Of a stretch of DNA of 23,725 bases, positions 6,850 to 16,304 are shown one piece after another. Made by a program: the position numbers and the translations under genes. The notes below the pieces were generated by a model that was given only the letters and a program-made list of their open reading frames with translations, was not told where the DNA came from and ran no database searches. Within the stretch, counting starts at the first letter, position 1, and each line of letters begins with the position of its first letter. Source of the stretch: Clostridia bacterium (GTDB lineage: Bacteria; Bacillota_A; Clostridia; Christensenellales; UBA1750); NCBI GenBank assembly GCA_017413675.1, contig JAFPSR010000081.1:1-23725 (forward strand), in the 5' to 3' direction.

Positions 6850-7947
6850 TTATACACGGCCGGTCAGGGTAATCAGGGCGACCTGGGGATGATTGAACAG
6901 GCGCAGGTTTACGCCGGAAGCCCCCAGGCCTGCATTGATGTACTGGGAAACAAAGTCTACAGATGCCAGTCCTTTTACGTAGGTATTGTCCGGGAAAACT
7001 CCCATTTCCGGGACATATACAGCACCCAGGCCGGGGAGGCGGAATTGGCCGCCGTGGAAGTGCCCCGCCAGGATCAGGTCCACGTTCATCTGGATGTTGT
7101 TCGGGATCACCAGGCCTGTCTGTGCGTATTTGGCCTGCGGCAGATACGGAGTATGCGTCAGCTCCACGACGATATCCTCGGGCTTAATCTGTTCCCGGAG
7201 GTCCTTGAGCTGGAGATAGTAGTTCTTCTGGTATTCATTGATGGCGATCGCTTCCAGCATCTCATGGGCATCCATGCCGCTGGCGCGCAGGTCCACCAGT
7301 GTCTGGTCGATCTGCTGGATGGCGCCCTCCAGATCCTCATCCAGGAAGTTGCGGGCATTGACAAGCCAGATGGCCCGGCCGGTGCTTTCCGCCAGCTTGA
7401 CGGGCAGTTCCAGCCAGTTTGCCCCGTGTGCCATTGCTTCGGTCAGGTAAGGGGTCGGGACATAGAAACCGTTGGCATCCACATTCATCAGGATGGGGTC
7501 ATGATTGCCGTTGACGAAGTAAACCGGTTTGTTGTAGGTCTTCAGGGCATCCAGGAGTTCCACAAAAGGTTCCATGTTGCCGTCATCGGGAGAGTTGAGC
7601 ATATCCCCGGAAAGGAGAACGGCGTCGAACTTGGCATGCTCCAGGGCGCGGAGGATCTGGGACTGGCCGTCCCCGTAGGTCCTTTCATGCAGGTCGGAGA
7701 TATGCAGGAAGGTGTATCCTTCCAGTTCCCTGGGAAGCGTTGGCATCGTTACGGTAACCTTGTCCACCGTGACGGTACGGTCCATCCGCAGGATCACGAT
7801 CCCCGTGATCAGCACAGCCCCGATCAGAAGGAAGAGCAGGGTAAGGCGCAGGATCTTTTTCGGATTGCGCGGTTTATTGACGACAGGGCGACTCCGATGG
7901 ATCCGGGGTGCCCGCCGATGCGGAGCAGGTAGATAATGGTTCTGCAT
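6850..7947 (-). CDS. Membrane-anchored calcineurin-like metallophosphoesterase
   Basis: 365-residue protein. A basic N-terminus and one membrane helix (about 32-54) precede a metallophosphoesterase domain. The domain has the complete metal-binding motif set: HISDLHE (Asp85, His87), LLSGDML, NGNHDP, a His in ELTHTP and AGHFHGG (His296, His298). It resembles YkuE/YpbG-like phosphohydrolases; the substrate is unknown. Between GNHD and the following His motif lies a long, largely helical section, so the active site may carry a cap. The start at 7947 follows GGGAGG at five bases; an earlier in-frame ATG (8001) overlaps the -10 element and is rejected. The gene is divergent from the gene at 8134 and convergent with the transglutaminase-like gene. 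Confidence 0.9.
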   Translation of the reverse strand: MQNHYLPAPHRRAPRIHRSRPVVNKPRNPKKILRLTLLFLLIGAVLITGIVILRMDRTVTVDKVTVTMPTLPRELEGYTFLHISDLHERTYGDGQSQILRALEHAKFDAVLLSGDMLNSPDDGNMEPFVELLDALKTYNKPVYFVNGNHDPILMNVDANGFYVPTPYLTEAMAHGANWLELPVKLAESTGRAIWLVNARNFLDEDLEGAIQQIDQTLVDLRASGMDAHEMLEAIAINEYQKNYYLQLKDLREQIKPEDIVVELTHTPYLPQAKYAQTGLVIPNNIQMNVDLILAGHFHGGQFRLPGLGAVYVPEMGVFPDNTYVKGLASVDFVSQYINAGLGASGVNLRLFNHPQVALITLTGRV

Positions 7948-7991
7948 GTTGGCCTCCCGACTGCAGGTACATGATTTAGGACCGTGTTTGT

Positions 7992-8020
7992 ATTTTATCA
8001 TATTTTGCCTGTTTTGTCCT
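7992..8020 (-). promoter_or_regulatory. Promoter of the metallophosphoesterase gene
   Basis: On the minus strand, AGGACA (8020-8015) and TAAAAT (7997-7992) are 17 bases apart, and TGA before the -10 gives an extended -10 form. The start of transcription would be near 7985, about 38 bases before the ATG. Confidence 0.6.
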
Positions 8021-8073
8021 TTGCCTTTCCGGGAAGCGGGGGCAAGAATTTACAAGTCGGAAACGGCTGTTTT

Positions 8074-8102
8074 TTGCCTTTTCATCGGCAGTTTGTTATA
8101 AT
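8074..8102 (+). promoter_or_regulatory. Promoter of the propeller-radA-yacL unit
   Basis: TTGCCT (8074-8079) and a perfect TATAAT (8097-8102) are 17 bases apart, with TGT before the -10 (extended form). The first gene starts at 8134, preceded by AGGAGG. With the promoter at 7992-8020 this makes a divergent pair about 100 bases apart. Confidence 0.75.
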
Positions 8103-8133
8103 ACCATTGGATTAATGGCAGGAGGATTCTGGA

Positions 8134-9411
8134 ATGCCTGAAAAGTGGTTGTCCTTTTTCCGATCCAGGAAAATCAGAAGAAGAAGCTATAAAAAAGATA
8201 AATTCCGTTTGTCGGACGTGAACTGGCTGCGGCTGTCCGTGATTGTGGGCGGTATTGCCGTAGCAGTCATGCTCGGTGTATTCGGATGGAATATTCACAA
8301 AAACCGTCAGCAGCGGGAGACGCTGCCCGAAGGGCTTGTTCCCACGGCCTCCTCGTCTGCCGGTACGCCCACGGCAACGGTCCCCGGGAGCACACCTCCC
8401 CTGATGGACGGGAAGACGGAAGCAACGGCGCTGGATCTCAGCGAGGAAGTTGTCACGCTGAAAACCAAAGAAAAGAGAATCAATACCCCCAGTTTCTTTA
8501 ATGAGGAGCTGGTGTACAGCGCGGGATCCGGATCTCTGGACCTGCCGGTTCTGAAGACCCTGTATACCTATGACCTGCTTACGGACAAGGAAAAGAAAAT
8601 TACCAAGGCCGTTGTCAAGGACGGGGAAATCTATGAAACGGTTATGAACGAGAACTGGATCATCTGGGTCGATACGGACCAGCAGGGAACGAATCAGATT
8701 TACTGCATTGACCGGAATGATACCAAGAAAGACCCCGTGCTGATCAAGGAATGTGACTACACTGTCCCGAAACTGCGCCTTAGCCGTGATGTGCTCCTGT
8801 TCTCCGAACAGAACGAAATGCAGGAGGAAAGGCTGTACATTGTCGACCTGGTAACGGGGGAAGACCTTTCCATCATGGATTTTACCGATTCCATCCAGAT
8901 GCTTCCGGACAACTACGGTGTTTCTTCCCCGGATATCTACGGGGACCTGATTGTATGGGCAGCCCCGAATCCGAAACAGACCAAGGAGGATATCCTTGCG
9001 AACGGGGAGAAAAGTGTAATCTACGAACTGGATCTGAACAAGATCTGGGATGAGAACTACCATCCCCCGTATTTTGATCCGGACATGTATGTCCACGAGC
9101 CGGTTACGAACGGTACGGTGCTTGCCTGGATTGACAAGAACAAGGCGCCGGATTCCAAACTGTATCTGAAGGTCGGGGATGAAATCATCCTGGTATCCGA
9201 AGGCGTGACCACGTATGCACTGGGCAACGGGTTTGTTGCCTACGGGCATGACAGCCAGGTCTATATCTACAATTATGAAACCAGGACGTACGGAAGAGTA
9301 ACGGCTCCGGGCAAGAAGGGGATTCTCCCGATCGTGTCCGGGTACCGTGTGGTATTCTTTGACCTGGATTCCACCGGCAAGGATACGCTCAGATCCGTTA
9401 TCATCAAGTAA
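8134..9411 (+). CDS. Membrane-anchored beta-propeller-like protein of unknown function
   Basis: 425 residues. A strongly basic N-terminus (RSRKIRRRSYKKDK) and one membrane helix (31-52) precede a Thr/Ser/Pro linker (about 66-90) and a long beta-rich domain outside the membrane. That domain shows repeating blade-like strands such as NWIIWVDTD, DVLLFSEQ, DLIVWAAPN, TVLAWIDKN, GFVAYGHD and YRVVFFDLD, spaced about 45-60 residues apart. This suggests a six- or seven-bladed propeller like TolB/DUF5050-type proteins; the blade count is my estimate. There is no catalytic motif. Start: AGGAGG eight bases before the ATG and a good promoter at 8074-8102. The gene ends 43 bases before radA and is probably co-transcribed with it. 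Confidence 0.75.
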   Translation: MPEKWLSFFRSRKIRRRSYKKDKFRLSDVNWLRLSVIVGGIAVAVMLGVFGWNIHKNRQQRETLPEGLVPTASSSAGTPTATVPGSTPPLMDGKTEATALDLSEEVVTLKTKEKRINTPSFFNEELVYSAGSGSLDLPVLKTLYTYDLLTDKEKKITKAVVKDGEIYETVMNENWIIWVDTDQQGTNQIYCIDRNDTKKDPVLIKECDYTVPKLRLSRDVLLFSEQNEMQEERLYIVDLVTGEDLSIMDFTDSIQMLPDNYGVSSPDIYGDLIVWAAPNPKQTKEDILANGEKSVIYELDLNKIWDENYHPPYFDPDMYVHEPVTNGTVLAWIDKNKAPDSKLYLKVGDEIILVSEGVTTYALGNGFVAYGHDSQVYIYNYETRTYGRVTAPGKKGILPIVSGYRVVFFDLDSTGKDTLRSVIIK

Positions 9412-9454
9412 ACGACAGGACCGGATGCCGTCTGCGGTATCCCGAGGGATCATT

Positions 9455-10846
9455 ATGCCGAAAGCAAAAGGGCCTAAAACCGTATATGTATGTTCCCAGT
9501 GCGGGTATGAAACCGTACGCTGGCTGGGCAGATGTCCGGACTGCGGATCGTGGAATACGCTGGAGGAACAGATTGTACAGCCGGAAACCCCGGAGAAGGG
9601 TTCCCGGACGCCGGCGGATGTGCACCTGGAAGACGCGCCGCTTCTTTGGCAGGTGGATGCCAAGGATGACGAAAGGCTCTCAACCGGAATCGACGAGTTT
9701 GACCGGGTGCTGGGAGGCGGAGCCGTTACCGGTTCCATGATCCTGCTTGGGGGAGATCCGGGGATCGGGAAAAGTACCCTGCTTCTGCAGGTATCCGATC
9801 ATCTGGCCCGCGAAGGACGCCGGGTCCTGTATGTTTCCGGAGAGGAATCCCTGCATCAGCTGCGGATGCGTGCACAGCGTCTCGGGGTGGAAAAGGGAAA
9901 CCTGCATGCAATGTCCCAGACCAACATGGATACGGTACTGGGCATGGCGGAAAAACTGCAGCCGGATTACCTGATTGTGGATTCGATCCAGACCATGTAT
10001 ATGCCGCAGATGAATACTGCACCGGGATCCGTTTCCCAGGTACGCCAGTGCGCCTCGGCATTTATGCATCTGGCCAAGGAGAACGGAGTGACCGTTTTCC
10101 TGGTCGGACATGTTACCAAGGAAGGAACGCTGGCCGGGCCTCGTATTCTGGAACATATGGTGGATGTGGTCCTGAATTTTGAAGGGGATACCCGGCAGGA
10201 ATACAGAATCCTGCGGGCAGCCAAAAACCGGTTCGGTTCCATCAACGAGATCGGAATCTTCCGTATGACGGCACAGGGAATGGAAGCCGTTCAGAACCCC
10301 AGTGAATTCCTGCTTTCGCACCGCCTCCGCGGAGCAGCGGGAAGTGCTGTTACCTGTTCCATGGAAGGAACCCGTCCCGTGCTGGTGGATATCCAGTCCC
10401 TGGTTACCCCCTCGCTGTTCGGAATGCCGCGCAGACAGAGCAACGGCTTTGACCACAACCGTATGTCCCTGCTGCTCGCGGTTATGGAGAAACGGGCAGG
10501 GGTTCCGTTATACAATCAGGATGCCTATATCAATGTGGCCGGCGGGCTTACGCTGGATGAGCCGGCCGTGGATTTGAGTGTTACGCTGGCAGTGGCCAGC
10601 AGCGCCAGAAATATTCCCGTGCCTCCGGAATGGGTGGCATTGGGAGAAGTGGGTCTGGCCGGGGAAGTCCGTGCCATCCCGCAGCTGGAAAGACGCCTGG
10701 CGGAAGCGGCGCGCATGGGATTTACCCGCGCCCTGGTTCCAGCCGGAAATCTGCGGAATCTGCGTCCCGTGGAGGGACTGGAATGTGAGGGGGTGGATAC
10801 ACTGTACCATGCGTTTGCCGTCGTGCTGGGCAAACCGAATCCATAA
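9455..10846 (+). CDS. radA: DNA repair protein RadA (Sms)
   Basis: 463-residue RadA, a RecA-like branch-migration helicase acting in homologous recombination. It has the full family layout: an N-terminal zinc finger CSQCGYETVRWLGRCPDCG, a RecA core with Walker A GGDPGIGKST (99-108), the RadA-specific KNRFG motif (257-261), and a C-terminal Lon-like domain with LDEPAVDLSVTLAVASS. Length is normal. The start is taken at 9455, with GAGGG six bases upstream; an in-frame ATG at 9425 would add ten residues before the usual MPKAK-type start. The usual Firmicutes neighbour disA does not follow; a YacL homologue does. Confidence 0.97.
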   Translation: MPKAKGPKTVYVCSQCGYETVRWLGRCPDCGSWNTLEEQIVQPETPEKGSRTPADVHLEDAPLLWQVDAKDDERLSTGIDEFDRVLGGGAVTGSMILLGGDPGIGKSTLLLQVSDHLAREGRRVLYVSGEESLHQLRMRAQRLGVEKGNLHAMSQTNMDTVLGMAEKLQPDYLIVDSIQTMYMPQMNTAPGSVSQVRQCASAFMHLAKENGVTVFLVGHVTKEGTLAGPRILEHMVDVVLNFEGDTRQEYRILRAAKNRFGSINEIGIFRMTAQGMEAVQNPSEFLLSHRLRGAAGSAVTCSMEGTRPVLVDIQSLVTPSLFGMPRRQSNGFDHNRMSLLLAVMEKRAGVPLYNQDAYINVAGGLTLDEPAVDLSVTLAVASSARNIPVPPEWVALGEVGLAGEVRAIPQLERRLAEAARMGFTRALVPAGNLRNLRPVEGLECEGVDTLYHAFAVVLGKPNP

Positions 10847-10987
10847 CCTGTATAACCTGCCGGAACAATTGCGGATACTGTCGGGGGTCTGTTTTATTTA
10901 TTTGTTTTGTTTGGACTTATTCACCGGACTTCCCTTGGTTCCATACGTTCCCGGCGGGAATGAAACAACCTGAAGGAAGTGATCTAT

Positions 10988-12181
10988 ATGTCAACGGATA
11001 TTGATCGGAACGAAAGAACCGTACTGAACCGTTTCCTCCGGATCCTGATCATTCTGCTGGGCATACCGGTCGGCATTTCGGTTGCGCATCTTGCCCGCTT
11101 TATGTTGGGATCCGTCATCGGTGCGGACCGTCTGCCGGTATGGACAGCACCTGCCCTCTATGTGGTAGGCTCCATCCTGTTTGCGGTGCTGGGGTTTATC
11201 TTTTCGCAGGCGATTATTGATTTCGTCCGAAAAGTTGTGCTCGGAACCGTAAGGAAACTATTGCAGATTCCCCTGTCAGACCTGATATTCGGGATTCTTG
11301 GCCTATTAATCGGACTCCTGATTGCAGCCATTATCTGCCGGCTTTTCGATAACCTACCGCCCTTCGTGAGTATTCCGATTTCCGTAGTCATTTACGTATT
11401 CTTCGGAAGTATCGGAATCCTGATCGGTGCGAGACGCTGGCATGAACTCCCCAGCAGCGTTACCCGCCATCTGCATCGGCCGCGGCGCAGGGACAGAGCA
11501 GAAGAGGCAGAGGAAGACCCGGAAGCGGGAACAAGAGAAGAAAAACCGACGGAAACGGGGAAAAACCCCGGCATCACAAAACCTGTCCCCAAAATCCTGG
11601 ATACCTCCGTGATTATTGACGGACGGATCTATGATGTATGCAAAACGGGCTTTATGGAAGGCCCGCTGGTGATTGCAGATTTCATGCTCCGGGAACTGCG
11701 TCATATCGCGGATGCTTCCGATACGATCAAGCGGAACCGGGGGCGGCGCGGACTGGAAGTCCTGGAGAACCTGAAGAATCTCAACATCGAAATGCAGATC
11801 GATCCTACGGATTTCGAGGATACCGAGGAAGTCGACATGAAGCTGCTGCGGCTGGCGAAGCTTCGCGGCGGCTGTATCGTGACCAATGATTACAATCTTA
11901 ACAAGGTCGCGGAAGTGAGCGGGATCCCAGTGCTCAATATCAATGACCTTGCCAATGCGCTGAAACCCGTGGCCATGGCCGGGGAGGAAATGCAGGTAGC
12001 TGTGATCCGGGAAGGAAAGGAAGCCAACCAGGGGATCGGGTATCTGAACGACGGGACCATGATCGTGATCGAGAACGGGAGGACACTGATCGGCAGTGCG
12101 GTTACCGTGGTGGTTACTTCCGTCCTGCAGACCAGTGCCGGCCGTATGATTTTTGCCAAAGTCAAGGAAGAAGAATCCTGA
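10988..12181 (+). CDS. yacL: YacL-type membrane protein with PIN and TRAM domains
   Basis: 397-residue homologue of the Bacillus YacL family. Four membrane helices (about 17-37, 53-75, 97-120, 128-148) are followed by a highly charged linker, a PIN nuclease-like domain and a C-terminal TRAM domain (about 330-395). PIN acidic residues are present: Asp205 in [10 protein letters not shown], Glu236 in LRELRH and Asp301 in TNDYN. A membrane-tethered RNA-binding or RNA-cleaving protein is likely, but the family's substrate is not settled. The ATG at 10988 is preferred (AAGGA ten bases upstream) over a GTG at 10979 that sits on the ribosome-binding site. It lies 141 bases after radA, the same order as in Bacilli but without disA between. 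A strong terminator closes the unit. Confidence 0.93.
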   Translation: MSTDIDRNERTVLNRFLRILIILLGIPVGISVAHLARFMLGSVIGADRLPVWTAPALYVVGSILFAVLGFIFSQAIIDFVRKVVLGTVRKLLQIPLSDLIFGILGLLIGLLIAAIICRLFDNLPPFVSIPISVVIYVFFGSIGILIGARRWHELPSSVTRHLHRPRRRDRAEEAEEDPEAGTREEKPTETGKNPGITKPVPKILDTSVIIDGRIYDVCKTGFMEGPLVIADFMLRELRHIADASDTIKRNRGRRGLEVLENLKNLNIEMQIDPTDFEDTEEVDMKLLRLAKLRGGCIVTNDYNLNKVAEVSGIPVLNINDLANALKPVAMAGEEMQVAVIREGKEANQGIGYLNDGTMIVIENGRTLIGSAVTVVVTSVLQTSAGRMIFAKVKEEES

Positions 12182-12215
12182 AAAACCGGGAACAAGGCAC
12201 GGGACGAAAAAAAAC

Positions 12216-12254
12216 AACGGATTGCTGTAGGTTTTGCAGCAATCCGTTTCTTTT
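12216..12254 (+). terminator. Rho-independent terminator after yacL
   Basis: Perfect 12-base-pair stem AACGGATTGCTG (12216-12227)/CAGCAATCCGTT (12237-12248), 9-base loop, then TCTTTT. It separates the radA-yacL unit from rpoB. Confidence 0.93.
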
Positions 12255-12351
12255 ATGTCGGCCAGCCAGGTGCAGTTCAGGGGAAGAAGAATAAATCAAA
12301 AATATAATTGGAATTTACAAAAAAATAACAGGAAAAAGAGCAAAAATCCGT

Positions 12352-12380
12352 TTGACAAGCCAATTTTCGGCTGATAAACT
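12352..12380 (+). promoter_or_regulatory. Promoter of rpoBC
   Basis: Consensus TTGACA (12352-12357), a 17-base spacer and TAAACT (12375-12380), in a very AT-rich stretch (12281-12360) that could serve as an UP element. Transcription would start about 12387. The resulting leader of about 148 bases precedes rpoB. Confidence 0.85.
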
Positions 12381-12386
12381 AAAAAA

Positions 12387-12472
12387 ACAGGCCTAGGGGG
12401 TAGTTTGCCCTTTTTTGGCCCTGTAACTGTCTGTAATCAATTAAATTGTACTATGTTCTGCGCTCCGGCGCA
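12387..12472 (+). promoter_or_regulatory. Structured rpoB leader, possible attenuator
   Basis: The transcript would begin with a stem ACAGGCC (12387-12393)/GGCCCTGT (12417-12424, one bulged base). It encloses a short AGGG (12395-12398)/CCCT (12408-12411) stem followed directly by T6 (12411-12416), which looks like a weak intrinsic terminator. A second, compact hairpin TGCGC-TCCG-GCGCA (12459-12472) has a UNCG-type tetraloop closed by C-G. Structure is seen in sequence; a role in controlling rpoBC is inference. Together with the terminator and promoter this describes the 353-base gap before rpoB. Confidence 0.4.
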
Positions 12473-12534
12473 ACGGCTTTGTAAATTTTTGATTGTTTCG
12501 TGAACAGATTCTTAGCAGTGAGGTGAATGCTCCA

Positions 12535-15500
12535 ATGATCCATCCGGTATCAATGGGTACCCGCACCCGCATGAGTTTCTCCAAGATCAATGAAGTCCTG
12601 GAGATGCCGAACCTCATCGAGGTGCAGAAGAACTCGTACCGCCGTTTCCTGGAAACGGATCTGCACGAAGTTCTGGCTGATTTTTCTCCGATTACGGATT
12701 TCGCGGAGAAGCTGTCCCTCGAACTTCTGGATTATTCTCTGGATGAGAAACCGAAGTATACGGTGGAAAAGTGTAAGGAAAGGGATGCAACCTATTCCAC
12801 TTCCCTGAAAATCCGTGTCCGCCTGATCAACAAGGAAACGGGCGTTATCAAGGAACAGGACGTCTTTATGGGCGATTTCCCCCTGATGACCGAAACCGGT
12901 ACCTTCGTGATCAACGGTGCCGAACGTGTTATCGTTTCCCAGCTGGTCCGTTCCCCCGGCGTCTACTATGCCAAGGAAGTGGACCGCAACGGCAAAAACC
13001 TCTTCGCTACCACCGTTATTCCGTCCCGCGGCGCCTGGCTGGAGTATGAAACGGCATCGGACGATGTCCTGTATGTCCGTATCGACCGGAACCGGAAAAT
13101 TCCGATTACGGTGCTTCTGCGTGCCCTGGGAATGGACAGCGACGCCATGATTTATGAAAAGATGGGCGACAATGTCTATATCAAGGCGACTGTGGAACGC
13201 GACACCACCAAAAATACCAGGGATGCTCTCTTGGAAATCTACAAGAAGCAGCGCCCCGGAGAACCGCCTACCGTAGAATCTGCCGAACTGCTGTTAAACA
13301 ATCTGTTCTTTGATGCCAAGCGCTACGACCTGCAGCGTGTCGGCCGTTATAAATACAACAAGAAACTGGCGATTGCCGCCCGTGTGGCCAATCATGTGAC
13401 TTCCCGGGACATCGTGGATCCCGCTACCGGGGAAGTGCTCCTGCATGCCGGTTCCCTGATTGACAGGGAGATGGCGCAGAAGATCCAGAACGCCGGCGTC
13501 AATGAGGTGTATATTTCCTCCGAAGGCCAGGAGGTCCTGGTTATGGGCAACCACATGGTGGATCCGGCCCTGTACCTGTCTTTCGATCCCAAGGCAGCCG
13601 GGATCCGCGAAAAGGTATACTATCCTGTCCTGCGGGAAATCCTGGATGCGGCGGAGAGCACAGCGGAAGAGGACCTGGTTCCCGCCCTGCGTGCCCGTCT
13701 GGACGAACTCGTCCCCAAGCATATTATCCGGGATGACATCTATGCATCCATCAACTACCTGATCGGATTGAACTACGATCTGGGCAGCATCGATGATATC
13801 GACCATCTCGGCAACCGCCGCCTGCGCAGCGTCGGAGAACTTCTGACCAACCAGATGCGTACCGGCCTGTCCCGTCTGGAACGTGTGGTCCGTGAAAGAA
13901 TGGGCACACAGAATCCGGATGAAGTGACACCGCAGAACCTGATCAACATCCGCCCGATTTCCGCGGCGATCAAGGAGTTCTTCGGATCTTCCCAGCTGAG
14001 CCAGTTCATGGACCAGCCGAACCCCCTGGCGGAACTGACGCATAAGCGCCGTCTGTCCGCCCTCGGCCCCGGCGGCCTGAACCGTGACCGTGCGACTTTC
14101 GAAGTCCGCGACGTTCACTCCAGTCACTATTCCCGTATGTGCCCGATCGAGACACCTGAAGGACCGAACATCGGCCTGATCGGATCTCTGGCCACATATG
14201 CCCGGGTTAACGAATACGGTTTCATCGAAGCGCCCTACCGCCGTGTGGACAAGGTCAATCATGTCGTAACCGAAGAAATCGATTACCTGACCGCGGACGA
14301 GGAGGACGGCTTCATTGTCGCCCAGGCGAACGAAGACCTGGATGAAAACAACCACTTCGTACGCAGCCGTGTTACGGCACGTATGCGGGATCAGATCATC
14401 GAGGTTGCTGCCGAAGATGTGGACTACATGGACGTCAGCCCCAAGCAGGTTGTTTCCGTAGCTTCCGCTATGATTCCCTTCCTGGAGAACGATGACGCCA
14501 ACCGCGCCCTGATGGGTGCGAACATGCAGAGGCAGGCAGTCCCGCTGCTGATGCCCCAGGCTCCCATCGTCGGTACCGGCATGGAATACAAAGCGGCGGT
14601 CGACAGCGGCGTATGCGTGATTTCCCGTGTCAACGGCACCGTGGAATATGTCACGGCGGACCGGATCGTAATCCGTGACGATGTCGGACAGACCCATGAA
14701 CACCGTCTGATTAAGTTCACCCGTTCCAACCAGGGGACCTGCATCAACCAGCGCCCCATCGTGAACCTCGGCGAACGTGTGGCTGTCGGACAGGTTATTG
14801 CCGACGGGCATTCCACCGACCACGGCGAAATCGCCCTGGGCCGCAATATCCTGATCGGCTTCATGAGCTGGGAAGGTTATAACTACGAGGATGCAATCCT
14901 GATTTCCGAAAAGATTGTACGGGAAGATGTATTCACCTCGATCCATATTGAAGAGTACGAATCCGAAGCCCGCGATACCAAGCTCGGGCCGGAGGAAATG
15001 ACCAATGACATCCCGAATGTCGGCGAAGATGCCCTGAAAGACCTCGACGAGCGCGGCATTATCCGCATCGGCGCGGAAGTCCGTGCAGGTGACATCCTGG
15101 TCGGCAAAGTCACCCCCAAGGGTGAAACCGAACTGACCGCGGAAGAGCGTCTGCTCCGGGCGATCTTCGGAGAGAAGGCCAGGGAAGTCCGTGATACCTC
15201 CCTGCGTGTACCGCACGGCGAATACGGCATCATCGTAGACGTCAAGGTGTTCACCAGAGAGAACCGCGACGAGCTGCCGCCGGGAGTCAACCAGCTGGTC
15301 CGTGTCTATATCGCCCAGAAGAGAAAGATCTCCGTCGGCGATAAGATGGCAGGCCGCCACGGGAATAAGGGTGTTGTTTCCCGGATCCTGCCGGAAGAGG
15401 ATATGCCTTTCCTCGAAGACGGCACCCCGCTGCAGATCGTACTGAACCCCCTGGGCGTTCCTTCCCGAATGAATATCGGGCAGGTTCTCGAAACCCACCT

Positions 15501-16266
15501 GGGTTATGCCGCCAAAGCCCTTGGCTGGCATGTGGCAACCCCGGTATTCGACGGCGCCAAGGAAGATGATATCATGGACTGCCTGGAGAAAGCCGGACTG
15601 CCCCGCAACGGCAAGAGCATCCTGTATGACGGACGTACCGGTGAAAGGTTTGAGAACCCTGTTACCGTCGGGTATATGTACATGATCAAACTGCACCACC
15701 TGGTAGACGATAAGATCCATGCCCGTTCCACCGGCCCGTATTCCCTGGTAACCCAGCAGCCTCTGGGCGGTAAAGCCCAGTTCGGCGGCCAGCGCTTCGG
15801 TGAAATGGAAGTCTGGGCTCTGGAAGCTTACGGCGCAGCCCATACACTTCAGGAAATCCTGACAGTGAAGTCGGACGATGTCGTCGGACGTGTGAAAACC
15901 TATGAAGCGATCGTCAAGGGCGAAAACATTCCTGAACCCGGAGTGCCTGAATCTTTCAAGGTCCTGGTAAAGGAACTGCAGTCTCTTGCCCTGGATATCC
16001 GCGTACTCAACGAGGACCATCAGGAGATTGTCCTGCGTGAACTGGAAGATGAAGACGAACTTGAACCCATCAGCGTGACGATGGAGGATCTCGAACCCAT
16101 TGCGGAAGACGACGAAGAAACCGTACGGCCTGCCGCACAGGAGAATGCCGCAGATGAAGATCTGGATCTCGATTCCGATGAACTCGAACTCGGAGATCTG
16201 GAAGATCTGCCGGATCTGGATGATGACCTCAGCCTGCTGGATGACGACGAGGATCTGGATTTCTAA
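12535..16266 (+). CDS. rpoB: RNA polymerase beta subunit
   Basis: 1243-residue beta subunit of RNA polymerase. Landmarks: [20 protein letters not shown], the rifampicin region [20 protein letters not shown] and [58 protein letters not shown] and the C-terminal [20 protein letters not shown] clamp segment. In the rifampicin pocket, Gln490, Asp493, His503 and Ser508 (E. coli 513, 516, 526, 531) are wild type, so sensitivity is expected; Pro495 replaces E. coli Asn518. I place the start at the ATG at 12535, with AGTGAGGTGA eight bases upstream; a TTG at 12493 would add 14 residues and lacks a ribosome-binding site. The last 60 or so residues are an extreme Asp/Glu/Leu tail ending in DDDEDLDF. 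rpoC follows after 38 bases. The usual rplJ-rplL genes do not precede it. Confidence 0.98.
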   Translation: MIHPVSMGTRTRMSFSKINEVLEMPNLIEVQKNSYRRFLETDLHEVLADFSPITDFAEKLSLELLDYSLDEKPKYTVEKCKERDATYSTSLKIRVRLINKETGVIKEQDVFMGDFPLMTETGTFVINGAERVIVSQLVRSPGVYYAKEVDRNGKNLFATTVIPSRGAWLEYETASDDVLYVRIDRNRKIPITVLLRALGMDSDAMIYEKMGDNVYIKATVERDTTKNTRDALLEIYKKQRPGEPPTVESAELLLNNLFFDAKRYDLQRVGRYKYNKKLAIAARVANHVTSRDIVDPATGEVLLHAGSLIDREMAQKIQNAGVNEVYISSEGQEVLVMGNHMVDPALYLSFDPKAAGIREKVYYPVLREILDAAESTAEEDLVPALRARLDELVPKHIIRDDIYASINYLIGLNYDLGSIDDIDHLGNRRLRSVGELLTNQMRTGLSRLERVVRERMGTQNPDEVTPQNLINIRPISAAIKEFFGSSQLSQFMDQPNPLAELTHKRRLSALGPGGLNRDRATFEVRDVHSSHYSRMCPIETPEGPNIGLIGSLATYARVNEYGFIEAPYRRVDKVNHVVTEEIDYLTADEEDGFIVAQANEDLDENNHFVRSRVTARMRDQIIEVAAEDVDYMDVSPKQVVSVASAMIPFLENDDANRALMGANMQRQAVPLLMPQAPIVGTGMEYKAAVDSGVCVISRVNGTVEYVTADRIVIRDDVGQTHEHRLIKFTRSNQGTCINQRPIVNLGERVAVGQVIADGHSTDHGEIALGRNILIGFMSWEGYNYEDAILISEKIVREDVFTSIHIEEYESEARDTKLGPEEMTNDIPNVGEDALKDLDERGIIRIGAEVRAGDILVGKVTPKGETELTAEERLLRAIFGEKAREVRDTSLRVPHGEYGIIVDVKVFTRENRDELPPGVNQLVRVYIAQKRKISVGDKMAGRHGNKGVVSRILPEEDMPFLEDGTPLQIVLNPLGVPSRMNIGQVLETHLGYAAKALGWHVATPVFDGAKEDDIMDCLEKAGLPRNGKSILYDGRTGERFENPVTVGYMYMIKLHHLVDDKIHARSTGPYSLVTQQPLGGKAQFGGQRFGEMEVWALEAYGAAHTLQEILTVKSDDVVGRVKTYEAIVKGENIPEPGVPESFKVLVKELQSLALDIRVLNEDHQEIVLRELEDEDELEPISVTMEDLEPIAEDDEETVRPAAQENAADEDLDLDSDELELGDLEDLPDLDDDLSLLDDDEDLDF

Positions 16267-16304
16267 GCTTTCAGCGACAGTGACAATACGGGGAGGATAA
16301 TACC

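Noticed and set aside
10869..10897. Possible promoter before yacL (TTGCGG, 17 bases, TTTTAT)
   Set aside because: Both hexamers are poor matches in T-rich sequence; co-transcription with radA is simpler.
12493..12534. TTG start for rpoB
   Set aside because: No ribosome-binding site; the ATG at 12535 follows AGTGAGGTGA at good spacing.
13978..14070. Rifampicin-resistance substitutions in RpoB
   Set aside because: The main resistance positions are wild type; Pro at the E. coli Asn518 position is not, to my knowledge, one of the standard resistance changes.
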